Part shown: positions 33,175 to 42,874 of the stretch, one piece after another | How positions within the stretch are numbered: position 1 is the stretch's first letter | Layout: every line of letters begins with the position of its first letter | Notes under the pieces: model-generated | Told to the model about the DNA's origin: nothing | The model's input: the letters and a program-made list of their open reading frames with translations, nothing else | The model's database searches: none | Translations under genes and position numbers: made by a program | Source: Balamuthia mandrillaris | Lineage: Eukaryota; Discosea; Longamoebia; Balamuthiidae | Reading direction: 5' to 3' | NCBI GenBank assembly: GCA_031835245.1 | Contig: JAVKOQ010000305.1 | Span: 1-62,307, forward strand | Length of the DNA: 62,307 nt

Positions 33175-34230
33175 GAGAGAGAATCACCATTCCAACTTTC
33201 ATCCTCCAGGAATTGAGGTGGGTTAGAGGTGTGGTCCAAGATGGCTGCTCTTCCTTTGGAGCTGGCCAGAAAGACTCTGTCCTGCAACACACCGGTCAGA
33301 GCGATATCCCATGGATCTGTCCCTAATTGTACTTCTAAGCTCGATGTTGCTGTTGTTTTGCGTTAGGAAGCGGTGAGCACAGAGGGAGAAGAGCAAGAAG
33401 AAGAAGAAGAACAAGAACAACAACAACCACAACAACAACATAAGACAACAACCAGCAGAGGAAAAAGAAGCTAAGAAGGAATAAGCAACCGGGAACTGCA
33501 GTGCTATCAGTCACAGTAAGCGTTCTCACTCTTCCATCCGTCGAACCAACCACAATGTAGGTCTTGTCATTATCCTCATCCTCCAACAAAACAGCAGCAG
33601 CAGGGCTCCTGCCAAAGGAGTCGCTCCGAAAGTTGCCGCCAGAGAGGGAAGGAAAGTTGTCCCTTCGTATCTGGAAAAGCCGCGTGGTGGTCGCTCCTTT
33701 GCCCACGAACCAAACCGCAGCGCCGCTTCCAAAGGCAGCGAGGAAGCCGCCATCCTCCGCCGGTTGTCCTGTCTAAGGAGAACGAAGAAAGAATCAAAAG
33801 AAAGAATGACAAAGAAGAATGAAAGTGGCATTGGAAGAAGCGTATAATAACTAACCACTTGAAGAGTGGTGCTTCCCAACTGGGCGTCAGTCGGCAAAGC
33901 AAAGACAGGGTTCGTTCTGTCCAACTTAAATATGATGTCCTGATCCGTTCCTATCCACACCTCATCGTTGAGTATGTATAACGTCCTCATGTGAAGCTCC
34001 GATCGGTTCAACCATGCGAGTATCTCGTCGGGAATGGAGATGTCCTCCAAGAAGCAGGGAGGCGCGTCGTTGACGTCGGAGCAGAAGGGCGTTCCCTCCT
34101 TTCCATAGTTGACGGGCAGTGCTGCGTGGCAGGTTTGAAAGAGAACAAGAACAAGAAGAGGAAGATTTACAATGGAGTTATATAAACAATGAAACCGAAG
34201 TAAGCTTCTTGGGGTTGACGTTCTCTTCAT
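31073..34230 (-). CDS. Large type I surface glycoprotein, possible propeller ectodomain
   Basis: On the minus strand, ATG 34230 (alternative 34311) gives a basic start and hydrophobic NLPLLVLVLFQTCHA signal. About ten exons follow. The ectodomain begins with LHMRTLYILNDEVWIGTDQD and continues with repeated YIVVGSTDGRVRTLT-, DRVFLASSKGRAAILD- and GVLWMTVSSTTANGT-like strands, suggesting WD- or NHL-like propeller blades; this is an inference from pattern only. Many N-glycosylation sites occur. A membrane-proximal domain with AQEIEYTFYVGIRYAPEG and an acidic DDDDVD stalk leads to the helix GIPAGIIGGVIVLVLIAVAI and a basic-acidic tail ending NAEIALDEL. Architecture matches 21042-22853. A GT...CAG pair around the signal segment leaves the exact first exon open. 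Confidence 0.65.
33115..33170 (-). repeat. (GA)n array in surface-protein intron
   Basis: About 27 GA units ((TC)n on the sense strand) fill most of one intron. Similar but shorter arrays lie in introns of the same gene at about 32240-32270 and 32550-32580. Confidence 0.9.
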
Positions 34231-34698
34231 TTTTGTGGAAGAGACGCTTTGTGGAAGGATGCCGAGAGAGGTTGACGGTGGTGTGGTGGAAGCGAGAAAG
34301 CAAGTGAACATGCACTCGTCTTCTCCGTTTTCTCTGTCTTCTTACAACCACGCAACACCAACACCTGCCGTTTTCTTTCTCGCCGCCCCCCAAAAAAAAA
34401 GTGCAACAAAGGCGACTGAAGGCCGACCAAAAAGTGTCCCAAAGCGCGCCGTACCGGGCGTTGATCCTGTCATGGGGCATGGTTCATAGTGGCGTCGGTT
34501 CGGTGCATTGTCCTTATTAAGGCTGTGATACAGTACATGACGTTTGATTGCCGACGAGAACGGAAGAAACGGACATGTTTGCGTGGGGCGCTCTACACTA
34601 ACCTTTCTCCTTTTGTTCTTCCTCACCATGGCAAACCATGTTTTTTTTCTCCTAACATCACTGGGTTCTCTCCCTTGGGGCAAAAATAAGCGTTGTGC
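34231..34698. promoter_or_regulatory. Divergent promoter between surface-protein and PH genes
   Basis: The two genes are read away from this interval. It contains GC-richer blocks than other intergenic regions and several open frames that look like shadows. An extra 5' exon of the minus-strand gene cannot be excluded. Confidence 0.4.
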
Positions 34699-34871
34699 AT
34701 GATGAAGGCGGCAATCATTAAAATTAATAAAGCCAAAGAAGAGAACTTACTGGTGATGGTAGGCTTCCTCTAAGTCCTCTGTTCTTGCTCTTCTTCGTTC
34801 TTGTTCTTGTTCTTGTTCTTGTTCTTGTTCTTGTTCTTGTTCTTCTTCTTCTTCTTCTTCTTCTTCTTCTT

Positions 34872-34902
<31 letters not shown>

Positions 34903-36529
34903 TTTCGTTTTTTGTTCTTATCAAAAACGAAAAGACGGATAAAGCACACGAAGGACGACGCTCTGGCTGGCTCAAAAAGAAAGCAGGAGCCAAAGGAAAA
35001 CTGTGGCGAGATCGTTATTGCTCCATTCGCGATGGGACTTTGTACTGGTGGCCCAACGAAAACACGGTATGTACATAAAACCAGTTATAACAGCTGTCCT
35101 TCTCCGCTTTTCCATCTTCTCTTCCTTTCGTCTGTGAAATGCTTCCCTTTCTCTTCTTCTCATCTCTCCTCCCCTTTCAAACCAAGAGCAATGAGCCAAA
35201 AGGAATAATGCATTTGGAGTTCTCGGCGGTCGTCAAAGTGGAGAAGCCGCTCCAGTTCGCGCTTCACACGGAGGGATCGCGTTGCGGCAAGTACTTCTTT
35301 AAAGCCGCCACCGAAGGGGAGAAGCAGAGTTGGATCGCCAGCCTCGTGCAAGGAGGAGCCAAACCGCCGTCCGTGAACTATGTTCCTCCTGGAGCTAAAC
35401 CCGTTGAATTCGAGTCCAAGGTTTGTTTGTTCCCCGCTGTCCTTCTTGTTCTTGTTGTTGTTGTTGTTGTTTTTGTTCTTCTTGTTCTTGTTCTTGTTGT
35501 TCTTCTTCTTCTTGTGCTTGTTCTTCTTGTTCTTGTTCTTCTTCTTCTTCCTCCTCCTCTTCTTCTTCTTGTTCTTGTTCTTCTTGTTCTTGTTCTTCTT
35601 CTTCTTCTTCTTCTTCTTCTTCTTCTTCCTTCTTCCTTCTTCTTCTTCTTGTTCTTCTTCTTCTTGTTCTTCTTCTTCTTCTTCTTCTTCTTCTTCTTCT
35701 TCTTGCTCTTGTTTGTTTGTTCTTTTCTTTTGGTATTGTTCCTCTGCTTACTTCCCTTCATCTTCACCAGACGGTCGTGGCCACTAAAATAGATAAAACG
35801 GAAACATCGACTACAACAGCTGCAACTACAACCGCCTCTTCTTTCGTCATGACCTCTCAACAGGGCTCTGGCATTCTCCCTTCCTCTGCTTCTCGCTCTT
35901 TTCTCCCCCCTTCCTCTTCTTCTCCTTCTCTCTCCCCTCACAACACTCCCCCAACAACAAGAGCAGCACCACCGGCAGCTCTTCTTCAGCACCAACAACA
36001 GGTTCCTCCTGTTTTTTCACAACAGCCTCAACAACAGTTTGTACCATCATCTCAGTCTTCTCTATCTTCTTCCTATTATATCTCCAACACCACAAGTTCG
36101 TGGCAACAACCGCAGCAACCACCACAACACCAGCAACAGTTCTATCAACAACAAGCTCAGCCGCTACAACAACAACAACCATACTTTCAACAACAGCAAA
36201 TGTATTCTTTACCGGCAACGTCCTCTTCCTCTGCAACGTATTCCACGTTCTCTCCTGGATCACTTCCCCCACCGGCCACTCTCATTCCTGCTTCAACTTA
36301 TTCCAACACCTTTTCTCATCCACAGCAACAGCAGTGCTTTACTCTTCCTTCTCATCCGCATCAACAGATGAGCTATAGTGGTCCTGCTTCCACCACTGTC
36401 ACTACCACAACGAGTTACTATAATGGCGGTCCCCCACCCTATCAACAACAACAACAGCAAAGCACATCAGCGTGGTCCACACAACCACAACCCACGTGGA
36501 ATCCTTCTGCCACTCGCCCTTATTACTAG
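34699..36529 (+). CDS. PH-domain protein with Gln-rich C-terminus
   Basis: Exon 1 is 34699-34758 (MMKAAIIKINKAKEENLLVM) and exon 2 starts at 34935; both junctions are phase 0. The PH domain runs from RRSGWLKKKAGAKGKLW through WRDRYCSIRDGTLYWWPNE and, across a 35065-35185 intron, HLEFSAVVKVEKPLQFAL, to EGEKQSWIASLVQGG, with the conserved final helix tryptophan. Such domains bind phosphoinositides or partner proteins at membranes. After a TTC/TTG-filled intron (about 35421-35769) the C-terminus is Ser/Thr/Pro/Gln-rich with QQQ runs and PPPYQQQQ, ending SATRPYY. This tail looks disordered and may bind WW or SH3 domains. The tyrosine and Gln content is unlike that of neighbours. Confidence 0.85.
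34791..34901 (+). repeat. TTCTTG/TTC array in PH-gene intron 1
   Basis: About seven GTTCTT hexamers are followed by about 18 TTC triplets on the sense strand, filling intron 1. Confidence 0.9.
35440..35705 (+). repeat. TTG/TTC compound array in PH-gene intron
   Basis: A compound of TTG and TTC triplets, sense strand, fills the second large intron of the PH gene. The long Leu/Phe/Ser frames it creates are artefacts. Confidence 0.85.
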
Positions 36530-36668
36530 CTAAAGCTGTTGTTTGCTCTAATAAACTTGAATGTTGAAAAACCTTTCCTTCGTTCTTTCTCTCTTCTTCG
36601 TTCTAAAGAGCAAGGGTTGATTGTTTGGTCCCCCGTCAGGTGGGTTTGTAAGCCCGTTGTTCTTCTTT

Positions 36669-37298
36669 TCATCTTTGTTGAACTCCATAGTTAGGAAGTC
36701 CCAACAGCGTATTCATCGCCACTTCTTTGCTAATACTTATCTTCTTCTTGGTCTCCTGCTTTGCTCCTTCTCCTCCATTCCTGCGGTCATTCTCCACCTC
36801 CACAATGAGCTGAAAGAGCGTTGGAGCAGGTCGCACCTTCTTCAAAGCGAGACCAGTGACCTCCTGCTCTCGAAAACCCTCCAGCAGATCGTTTGGGAGA
36901 GGAGGGTCGACGTTTTCTTTCAGCCATGCGTAGACCTGCTCTGCTGACCACTCTTCCACTTTTGATTTGTCTGTCACGATATTTTGAGTGTTATTGATTT
37001 TGTAAACAGTGAGAGAGAGAGAGAAACCTTCTTGAGTGTGCTTTTCAACGTTGTTGTGGCTCCGGAAGAAGGAGCGTTCGGTGGAGTAGTAACAGTTGTT
37101 GCAAAGGTTGAACCATGTTTTCTTTCTGCTCTCATCTCGTGGGTCTGTGAGACGAGGCTGTACGTAGAAGGAGGAGCTGAATATGGGCTGCAGGGAGGCA
37201 GAACAATGGCGAAACGCGCTCCACTTGCGCGAAGGAAAGAGTGTCGGTTTCACAAGGGAGACACTCCCTCCCTTTGGCCAGGCCCGTTGCAGCGACAT
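36669..37298 (-). CDS. Small SAM-domain protein
   Basis: On the minus strand, ATG 37298 starts a frame with one probable in-frame 57-nt intron (36971-37027, GTTTCTCTC to GACAG). The C-terminal half is a SAM domain: VEEWSAEQVYAWLKENV, NDLLEGFREQEVTGLALKKV, then LFQLIVEV. The N-terminal half has WFNLCNNCYYSTERSFF, a Cys-x2-Cys pair without a recognised fold. SAM domains form protein-protein oligomers. The short neighbouring interval 36530-36668 to the PH gene implies convergent ends. Spliced length is about 190 residues. Confidence 0.7.
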   Translation of the reverse strand: MSLQRAWPKGGSVSLVKPTLFPSRKWSAFRHCSASLQPIFSSSFYVQPRLTDPRDESRKKTWFNLCNNCYYSTERSFFRSHNNVEKHTQEGFSLSLTVYKINNTQNIVTDKSKVEEWSAEQVYAWLKENVDPPLPNDLLEGFREQEVTGLALKKVRPAPTLFQLIVEVENDRRNGGEGAKQETKKKISISKEVAMNTLLGLPNYGVQQR

Positions 37299-37568
37299 CT
37301 TTTCTTTCGTTCTTGTGGCTTGCGCTTCGGTATGTGTCTGATATTTAAAATATGCATACTATGTTTGATATTCAAAATATATATGGTATTTTAAATATGC
37401 ATCGAAACAATATTCGATAATTCTGTTTCTGATCGACGATAATCCAAACTTCCTCCATTGCCATTTATAGGTTTTCTGCTTTGCCTCTTCGTCGAACAAC
37501 AAAAGAAGGACGATTTTTTTTGTTCAAAGTCTCAGAGTTAACGCAAGAGGAAATAAATAAGCAACAAG
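37299..37568. promoter_or_regulatory. Divergent AT-rich promoter with CGATAAT words
   Basis: This lies between the SAM gene start and the duplicated-domain gene. Imperfect ATATTTAAAATATGCATA repeats occur at 37338-37400, followed by TTCGATAATTCTG and CGACGATAATCC (37407-37445), words shared with other intergenic regions of the window. Confidence 0.45.
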
Positions 37569-38868
37569 CATGTCCACCGCAAACTCGTGTTCGTCCAGCT
37601 TCGTGCTCCGCTCAAAAAATCGGGAGAAGAGTTCCTGAGCGTGCAGGCACCATGGGAGAAGCTCGTCTTCGACACCCTCCTTGGCACCCTCTACCACGCC
37701 TCTTCCTTTGACCCCGAGACCCAAACCGCCTTTGCGAACATGCTCTTCTCCGATGAGGATGCCCTGCTGGCCCACGCCTCCGCTGCCAACGGCTTCCATG
37801 AATGGCTGAACAGCTTTGCTCAGGTTTTGTTTTAAAAAAACTTTTTTCGTTTATGTTTTTCTGACCTGGATTAACTCTTTTTTGTTCATTCCAAAGGTGT
37901 GGGACCTGTCCAAGACCGAATCCCTTGTCTTTGGCCCGGTGGACCCAGAGAAAGGCAAGGACATCTTGTCCCCCTGGAACCCTACCTTCATCCCCGACGT
38001 CTGCCCCACCGCCATCTTTCGCGGCCTCAACAACAACAACGGCAGCGAGGCCTCGAAGCAAGGGGGAGGGAGAAGAGTGTGCGCCACGATTCGTGCCCCG
38101 CTCAAAGGCACCGGCGAGCAGGTGATGAGCGTGCAGCAGCCCTGGGAGCAAACCGTGGAGAAAACGCTGCCTGGTACCTTGTTCCACGCCACCTCCGTTA
38201 ACCCCAAGGCCAACGTGGGGTACGTCCACATTGTCTACCAGGATGACGATGCGATGGTCGCACAAGGCACCGCTACCCAGCAAAATCTGCCTTGGTTGAA
38301 GGCCGTCGATGAGGTTAGTTTTTTTTTTAAGTTGTGTTGTTATTGTACTTCTTGTTCTTCTTGTTCTTGTACTTGTTCTTGTTCTTCTTGTTCTTCTTGT
38401 TCTTCTTGTTCTTCTTGTTCTTCTTCTTGTTCTTCTTCTTCTTGTTCTTGTTCTTCTTCTTCTTGTTCTTCTTCTTCTTCTTCTTCTTCTTCTTCTCCTT
38501 GTTCTTCTTCTTCTTGTTCTTGTTCTTCTTCTTCTTCTTCTTGTTCTTGTTCTTCTTCTTCTTCTTGTTCTTGTTTTTTTCTTGTTCTTCTTCTTCTTCT
38601 TCTTCTTGTTCTTCTTCTTGTTCTTCTTCTTCTTCTTGTTCTTGTTCTTGTTCTTGTTCTTCTTCTTGTTCTTGTTCTTGTTCTTCTTCCTCTTTTTCTT
38701 CTTCTTCTTGCACCAGCTGAACAAACAAACAAACAGGTGTGGGACCTGCCCAACATCGAAACTCTTTGCTTTGGCCCGGTGGACCAGGAGAAAGCCGGAG
38801 AGGTGGTGGCGTTTTGGAAGGGCAAGGTCATCACCAACGTCTCAGAAACGGCCTTCTTCCGTTTTTAA
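37569..38868 (+). CDS. Unknown protein made of two tandem ~100-residue repeats
   Basis: Two copies of one domain: copy 1 with VQLRAPLKKSGEEFLSVQAP, GTLYHASSFDPETQTAFANM, WLNSFAQ and VWDLSKTESLVFGPVDPEKG; copy 2 with ATIRAPLKGTGEQVMSVQQP, GTLFHATSVNPKANVGYVHI, WLKAVDE and VWDLPNIETLCFGPVDQEKA. Introns at 37824-37896 and 38314-38736 interrupt both copies at the same point, just before VWDL, in phase 0, so the duplication included the intron. The 5' end is unsettled: the ATG at 37570 is out of phase with the main frame, which is open only from about 37557, so an upstream exon (acceptor AG at 37567-37568) or a frameshift is likely. No signal peptide or known family was recognised. Confidence 0.65.
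38340..38712 (+). repeat. Long TTCTTG/TTC compound array in intron
   Basis: About 370 bp of TTC and TTG triplets on the sense strand almost fill the second intron of the duplicated-domain gene. The homologous first intron is only 73 nt with no array. Confidence 0.9.
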
Positions 38869-38974
38869 AACAGAAACGAGGTTCATTCTGAGTATGTCGT
38901 CTTCTCTTCTTTAAACAGCAACGAATGTTCTGAAACTGTTATTTTAAATACTGAATGATAAAAAAGAGAGGGTT

Positions 38975-41024
38975 TTAGTTAAAAGGAAGATTGGAGAGGA
39001 AACGAGTGAGCATGTCGAGTGCGTTTTTGGGTTGATCGTGAGGAACCATGTGGCCCGCGTTGTTCACCACCAAGTAGCTCAAATTCTGGTATGTTCTCAC
39101 TGATCCTGCCACTATTTTTATTTTTCTAGTTAGTGCTGAAGACTCAAAGAGAAAAAGGATCGGAAAGAAAAAGACAGCGAAGAAAGCGGAAAAAGCAAAC
39201 CTTGAGAATCAACGTGCCAGGTAACGTTTTTGGCATTGTTGAAACCGTTTTGGCCGGGCCATTGCATGGAGTCCAGCATGGCGCCCTGTCCGTAAAAGTC
39301 GACCACCAAGTCGTAGTTTCCGTTGTAGATGAGCACTCTTGCTTCCTCCAAAATTATAGGCAGATCAAATCTATTTTTTAAAAAATAATAACGTGTTAAA
39401 TAACGAATGTAAGTTTTAACAAAAACGATAAACAGAAGATTAGAGAGAATAGACAACAAAGAAAGAGAGAAGCTCGAAATAGAAAAAGAGCACGTACTCA
39501 TAAGAATATTCAAAGTCTTTGGACTCGAAGGGAGCATAGACGGAAGAGCTACAGTCCTCCCACTGACGATTGCCTACGCCAAGTTGCTTGCGAACCTCTG
39601 GTTGGTTGAGATAGTCCGCGATGTAAGAGGTGTCGTAGCAAAGAGGAGGGACCTTGCATGGCTCACGAATATCATAAACGTTGATGTTGCCAGCAGCTAA
39701 GTTTTTCAACAAAAAATAAAATTAGAAAGGCCAAAGGCAAGAAAGGAACGACGGGAGGAGAAACAAAGGAAAAGCCAAGGAATTGAAGAAGAATTCATAC
39801 CTTGAAGACCCATTTGCAAGACTTGGTTGCAAGAGAAGAAAGCGCTGCCATAGTCTCCTGCCTGCAAGTCCGGTTGGCACCTCTTATAAAACTGCTGCTG
39901 AATCTCGTACAAGTCGCTCTTTCCAATCTTGTTGTTGAAATAGAGGTAAGTGCCCCAGGACTCGGCCATTGACTCCGGGTCGATAAGACCATCTCCGATA
40001 GCGATGCCCTTCAAGTTGATCTTTGGGTTGCCCGATTGCTTGTTTTCTTGAAGGATGTAAGCGGCGATGGCAGGGATGTAATGCCCAGCGTAGGACTCTC
40101 CGGTGATGTAAAAGTCCACATTGGCTAAGTGGGGGTATTGCTGCAAGAACTTTTGGAGAAACGTGTACATGTCCAATGCTGTATTTGTGTAATTCATAAG
40201 AGAGAGGTGAGAAAGCTAACGAGAGAGAGAAAAGTTTTCGGAAGGGAGATGATAATGATACTTACCAACCATGGTTTCATTCTTTACGTACGCTCGTCTG
40301 GCGTAGGAAAAGCCAGTTCTGCCAGAGTGAGAGAGTGAGAAATGGAAAGGGTAAGGAAGGAAAGAGAAGAGAGAGAAGAGATACCCTGCAGGCTGGTCGA
40401 CATAGAGAAGATGAGCATTCTTGTTCCAGCTGTAAGGATTCTGCTTCAACTGAAGGCTTCTAGGATCAATCTTGAACGGTCCATTTTCCTATTGTTGCAA
40501 ATTTTATCAATAATGTTAAGACCCGCAACACAAAACAGAGTGAGAGCGAGAGAGCGAGGAAGAAAGAGAGTAACGCGAAGAGAGAAAGAAATGAGCCAAT
40601 GGAAAGAGACGCACAAAGAAAATAGCAACTTCGGAGCTGCAGCCGGGACCGCCGGTCAACCAAAGGACCAAAGGCGCTGCGGCACTGGTGTTCTGAGCAG
40701 CGAACATCCAGTAAAAAAGATTGGCCTCTGTTTAATTATTCGTGTTGTTGGAGTTAATCGGGGAGGGAAAAAAACAAAAGAGTGAGGGAGGAGCGAGAAA
40801 CCTTCTTCTTCGTTCACTTCGATGTAACCATGATATTGCTGCGAATCAAAGAGATTGATACACTGAGAAAAAAAAAGAAAAAACAAAAAAGTCAGCGCTT
40901 ATTGTTGATTATTTATTTTTTTCGAGGATCCGCAAGAAGCAGAAGAAGAAAAAAAAATTAGAGGTTTTACCGAAACAGCGGCCAACAGACCCAACAGCAC
41001 AACGCAAAGCGCAACCTTCCGCAT
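38975..41024 (-). CDS. Serine carboxypeptidase, family S10
   Basis: A secreted or lysosomal alpha/beta-hydrolase that removes C-terminal residues. On the minus strand, ATG 41024 opens a signal peptide [18 protein letters not shown], cut by the first intron. About nine exons follow: [26 protein letters not shown] (oxyanion region); [40 protein letters not shown] with the nucleophile Ser; [42 protein letters not shown] with the catalytic Asp; WPGQNGF; and [14 protein letters not shown] with the catalytic His, ending at TAA 38975. The complete triad is present. The C-terminus is not a retention signal. The gene is the divergent partner of the MOSC gene. Confidence 0.95.
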
Positions 41025-41473
41025 CGTCTCTCCTCCTCCGTCGCCTCCTCGTTGTCGTGGTTGTTGTGCTTGTCAAACTCCTCGCTACGAATTACGTAGC
41101 GAGCACAGCTGTTGCTCTCTCTTTCATTTATAAACAAAAAATAATTATTAAAGAAAACGGAGTGGAAAAAAATGAACCGCAAGAAAAAGCAGTGGAAGAA
41201 GGAAAGAAACGTAGGAGAGGCCTCTCCTGCGCGACCGATGCGTGGCGTTCCTTCATTTGCGATGTTGATTCCTGATTCCTTTTCTTTTGGTGTTTTTTCC
41301 CCGTATTCCACCGAAGGACATGAGGAGGGGGAAAAATTGGCGGGAAACAGCGCAATGACGACATGAGGTACTTCTCATGTCGACATCGCCTTGCTCCTCC
41401 CTGGGAAATTTCCACGAAAGAGAAAGTCACTCACTCAAGTCCACAACAAAAACAAAAATTATAATAAAGAGAA
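41025..41473. promoter_or_regulatory. Divergent promoter with ATGTCGACAT palindrome
   Basis: This 449-bp interval separates the carboxypeptidase (minus) and MOSC (plus) starts. ATGTCGACAT lies at about 41378-41387, identical to the palindrome before the transporter gene. AATTATAATAAAG lies just upstream of the MOSC ATG. Confidence 0.5.
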
Positions 41474-42083
41474 ATGGAGGGATGTGGGAGCGTTACTGCG
41501 GCCTCGGATGAGAAAGGTCGGGCTGACGAACCAACAAGGGTCGTTGCACTCTTTCGTGGGAAGATAGCACCCTACAAAGGAAGGTTCACCAGCGCTTATC
41601 GCAAGCAACCTGTTGAGAAGGTATATTTTGTTATATCCTGCTTGTCGTTTCTTTCTAACACCTGCAATGGATAGATCAGCGTAACCCAGAGCGATGGGGT
41701 GCTGGAAGACGAGCATGCCTACTATGACCACGGAGGTGAAGACCGTGGCATTCTTCAGTACAGCATGCTGGACTATGCTCGAATGCAACAAGCCTTTCCA
41801 AACGTACTGTAACTCTCACTACTCTCCCTCTTTCTCTTCTAGAGCGTTATGCTCTCTCGTGTCCCTCTTCTTCTATCTTCTCTTCTCATCCCTTTCTTTC
41901 CCTCTTTGGTATTTGTTGCAGTATGCCACGTTACATGAGCCGTGCGCCTTTGGAGAGAACATGACCACCGAAGGGCCGATGTGCTCTAGAACAGTGTGCA
42001 TAGGAGATGTTTATGAAGTGGGATCGGCAGTGGTTGAAGTTTCCATGCCTCGCTTTCCTTGCTGGAAGGTATCAGCTTTAAGC

Positions 42084-42118
<35 letters not shown>

Positions 42119-42590
42119 ATGAAGGTGCAGCGAAGAGAACGAGAAAGAGAGGAAAAAGAGGGAACAGAGCAAGTCTATAACTCGATGTTTACAATGTAGG
42201 TAGACCACCGGCATGGTACGGGAACGAAGGAATATGCGTTGAAGAATGGTTTGTCCGGATGGTTCTACCGGGTTAAGCAGCCAGGAGATATTTCGGTACT
42301 TATGCAATGCTAAACCAACGCAAAAAACACAAAGGACTAACCTCATTAAAACCGAGGTTGGGGACACATTTAAGTTGATTAATAGGCCTAATCCGCTATG
42401 GACCATATTCTATTTACAAAACGGCCTCCACGGGGAGGATAGCAAACTTAAAACAGACCGGCAATTCCTGACAGATGTATAGTGAACGCTCTCTTCTCTG
42501 TTGTTCTCTTCTCGCCCTTTTCCCTCCTCTTTCTCTCTCTCTCTCTCTCACTCCCCGCTTGTGTTCTTCCAAAGGATTAAATCTTCAGTG

Positions 42591-42629
<39 letters not shown>

Positions 42630-42703
42630 AGGTGCTAGCATTGGATGCTTTGTTTGCCAAACACTGGAAAGACGAGGCCAAGAAACTCTTGGATGGCAAA
42701 TAA
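41474..42703 (+). CDS. MOSC-domain protein, YiiM-like
   Basis: Six exons all joined in phase 0 (41474-41620, 41675-41803, 41922-42068, 42200-42295, 42357-42476, 42632-42703) give 236 residues. The MOSC beta-barrel shows FGENMTTEGP, CIGDVYEVGSAVVEVSMPRF, the conserved cysteine in FPCWKV, DHRHGTGTKEYALKNGLSGW and VGDTFKLINRPNPLWT. A C-terminal helical part VLALDALFAKHW matches the YiiM extension. YiiM-type proteins are molybdenum-cofactor-related oxidoreductases acting on N-hydroxylated substrates; the cysteine that would bind the cofactor sulphur is present. Every exon is a whole number of codons, so any exon can be skipped in frame. Confidence 0.92.
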
Positions 42704-42874
42704 ACAACGACTAGAAGAGGGAGGTCTTCCTCATTCGTTATTTGTTGCTCCCTTAAAGGGTTTTTAATGCAAGAAATTAGAAAAAACAAACAAACATTTA
42801 AAAAATAAAAATAAACAAACAAACAAAAGAAATAATACTAGAGGCAGCAACGAAGCAAACACTATGTGGTGTTG

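Noticed and set aside
34785-35792. Long Leu/Phe/Ser or Arg/Lys/Thr frames over TTC arrays
   Set aside because: Pure translations of triplet microsatellites inside introns of the PH gene; the flanking PH exons define the real frame.
37612-38914. Minus-strand Lys/Arg/Thr-rich 370-codon frame
   Set aside because: Mostly antisense of the TTC/TTG array and of the duplicated-domain exons.
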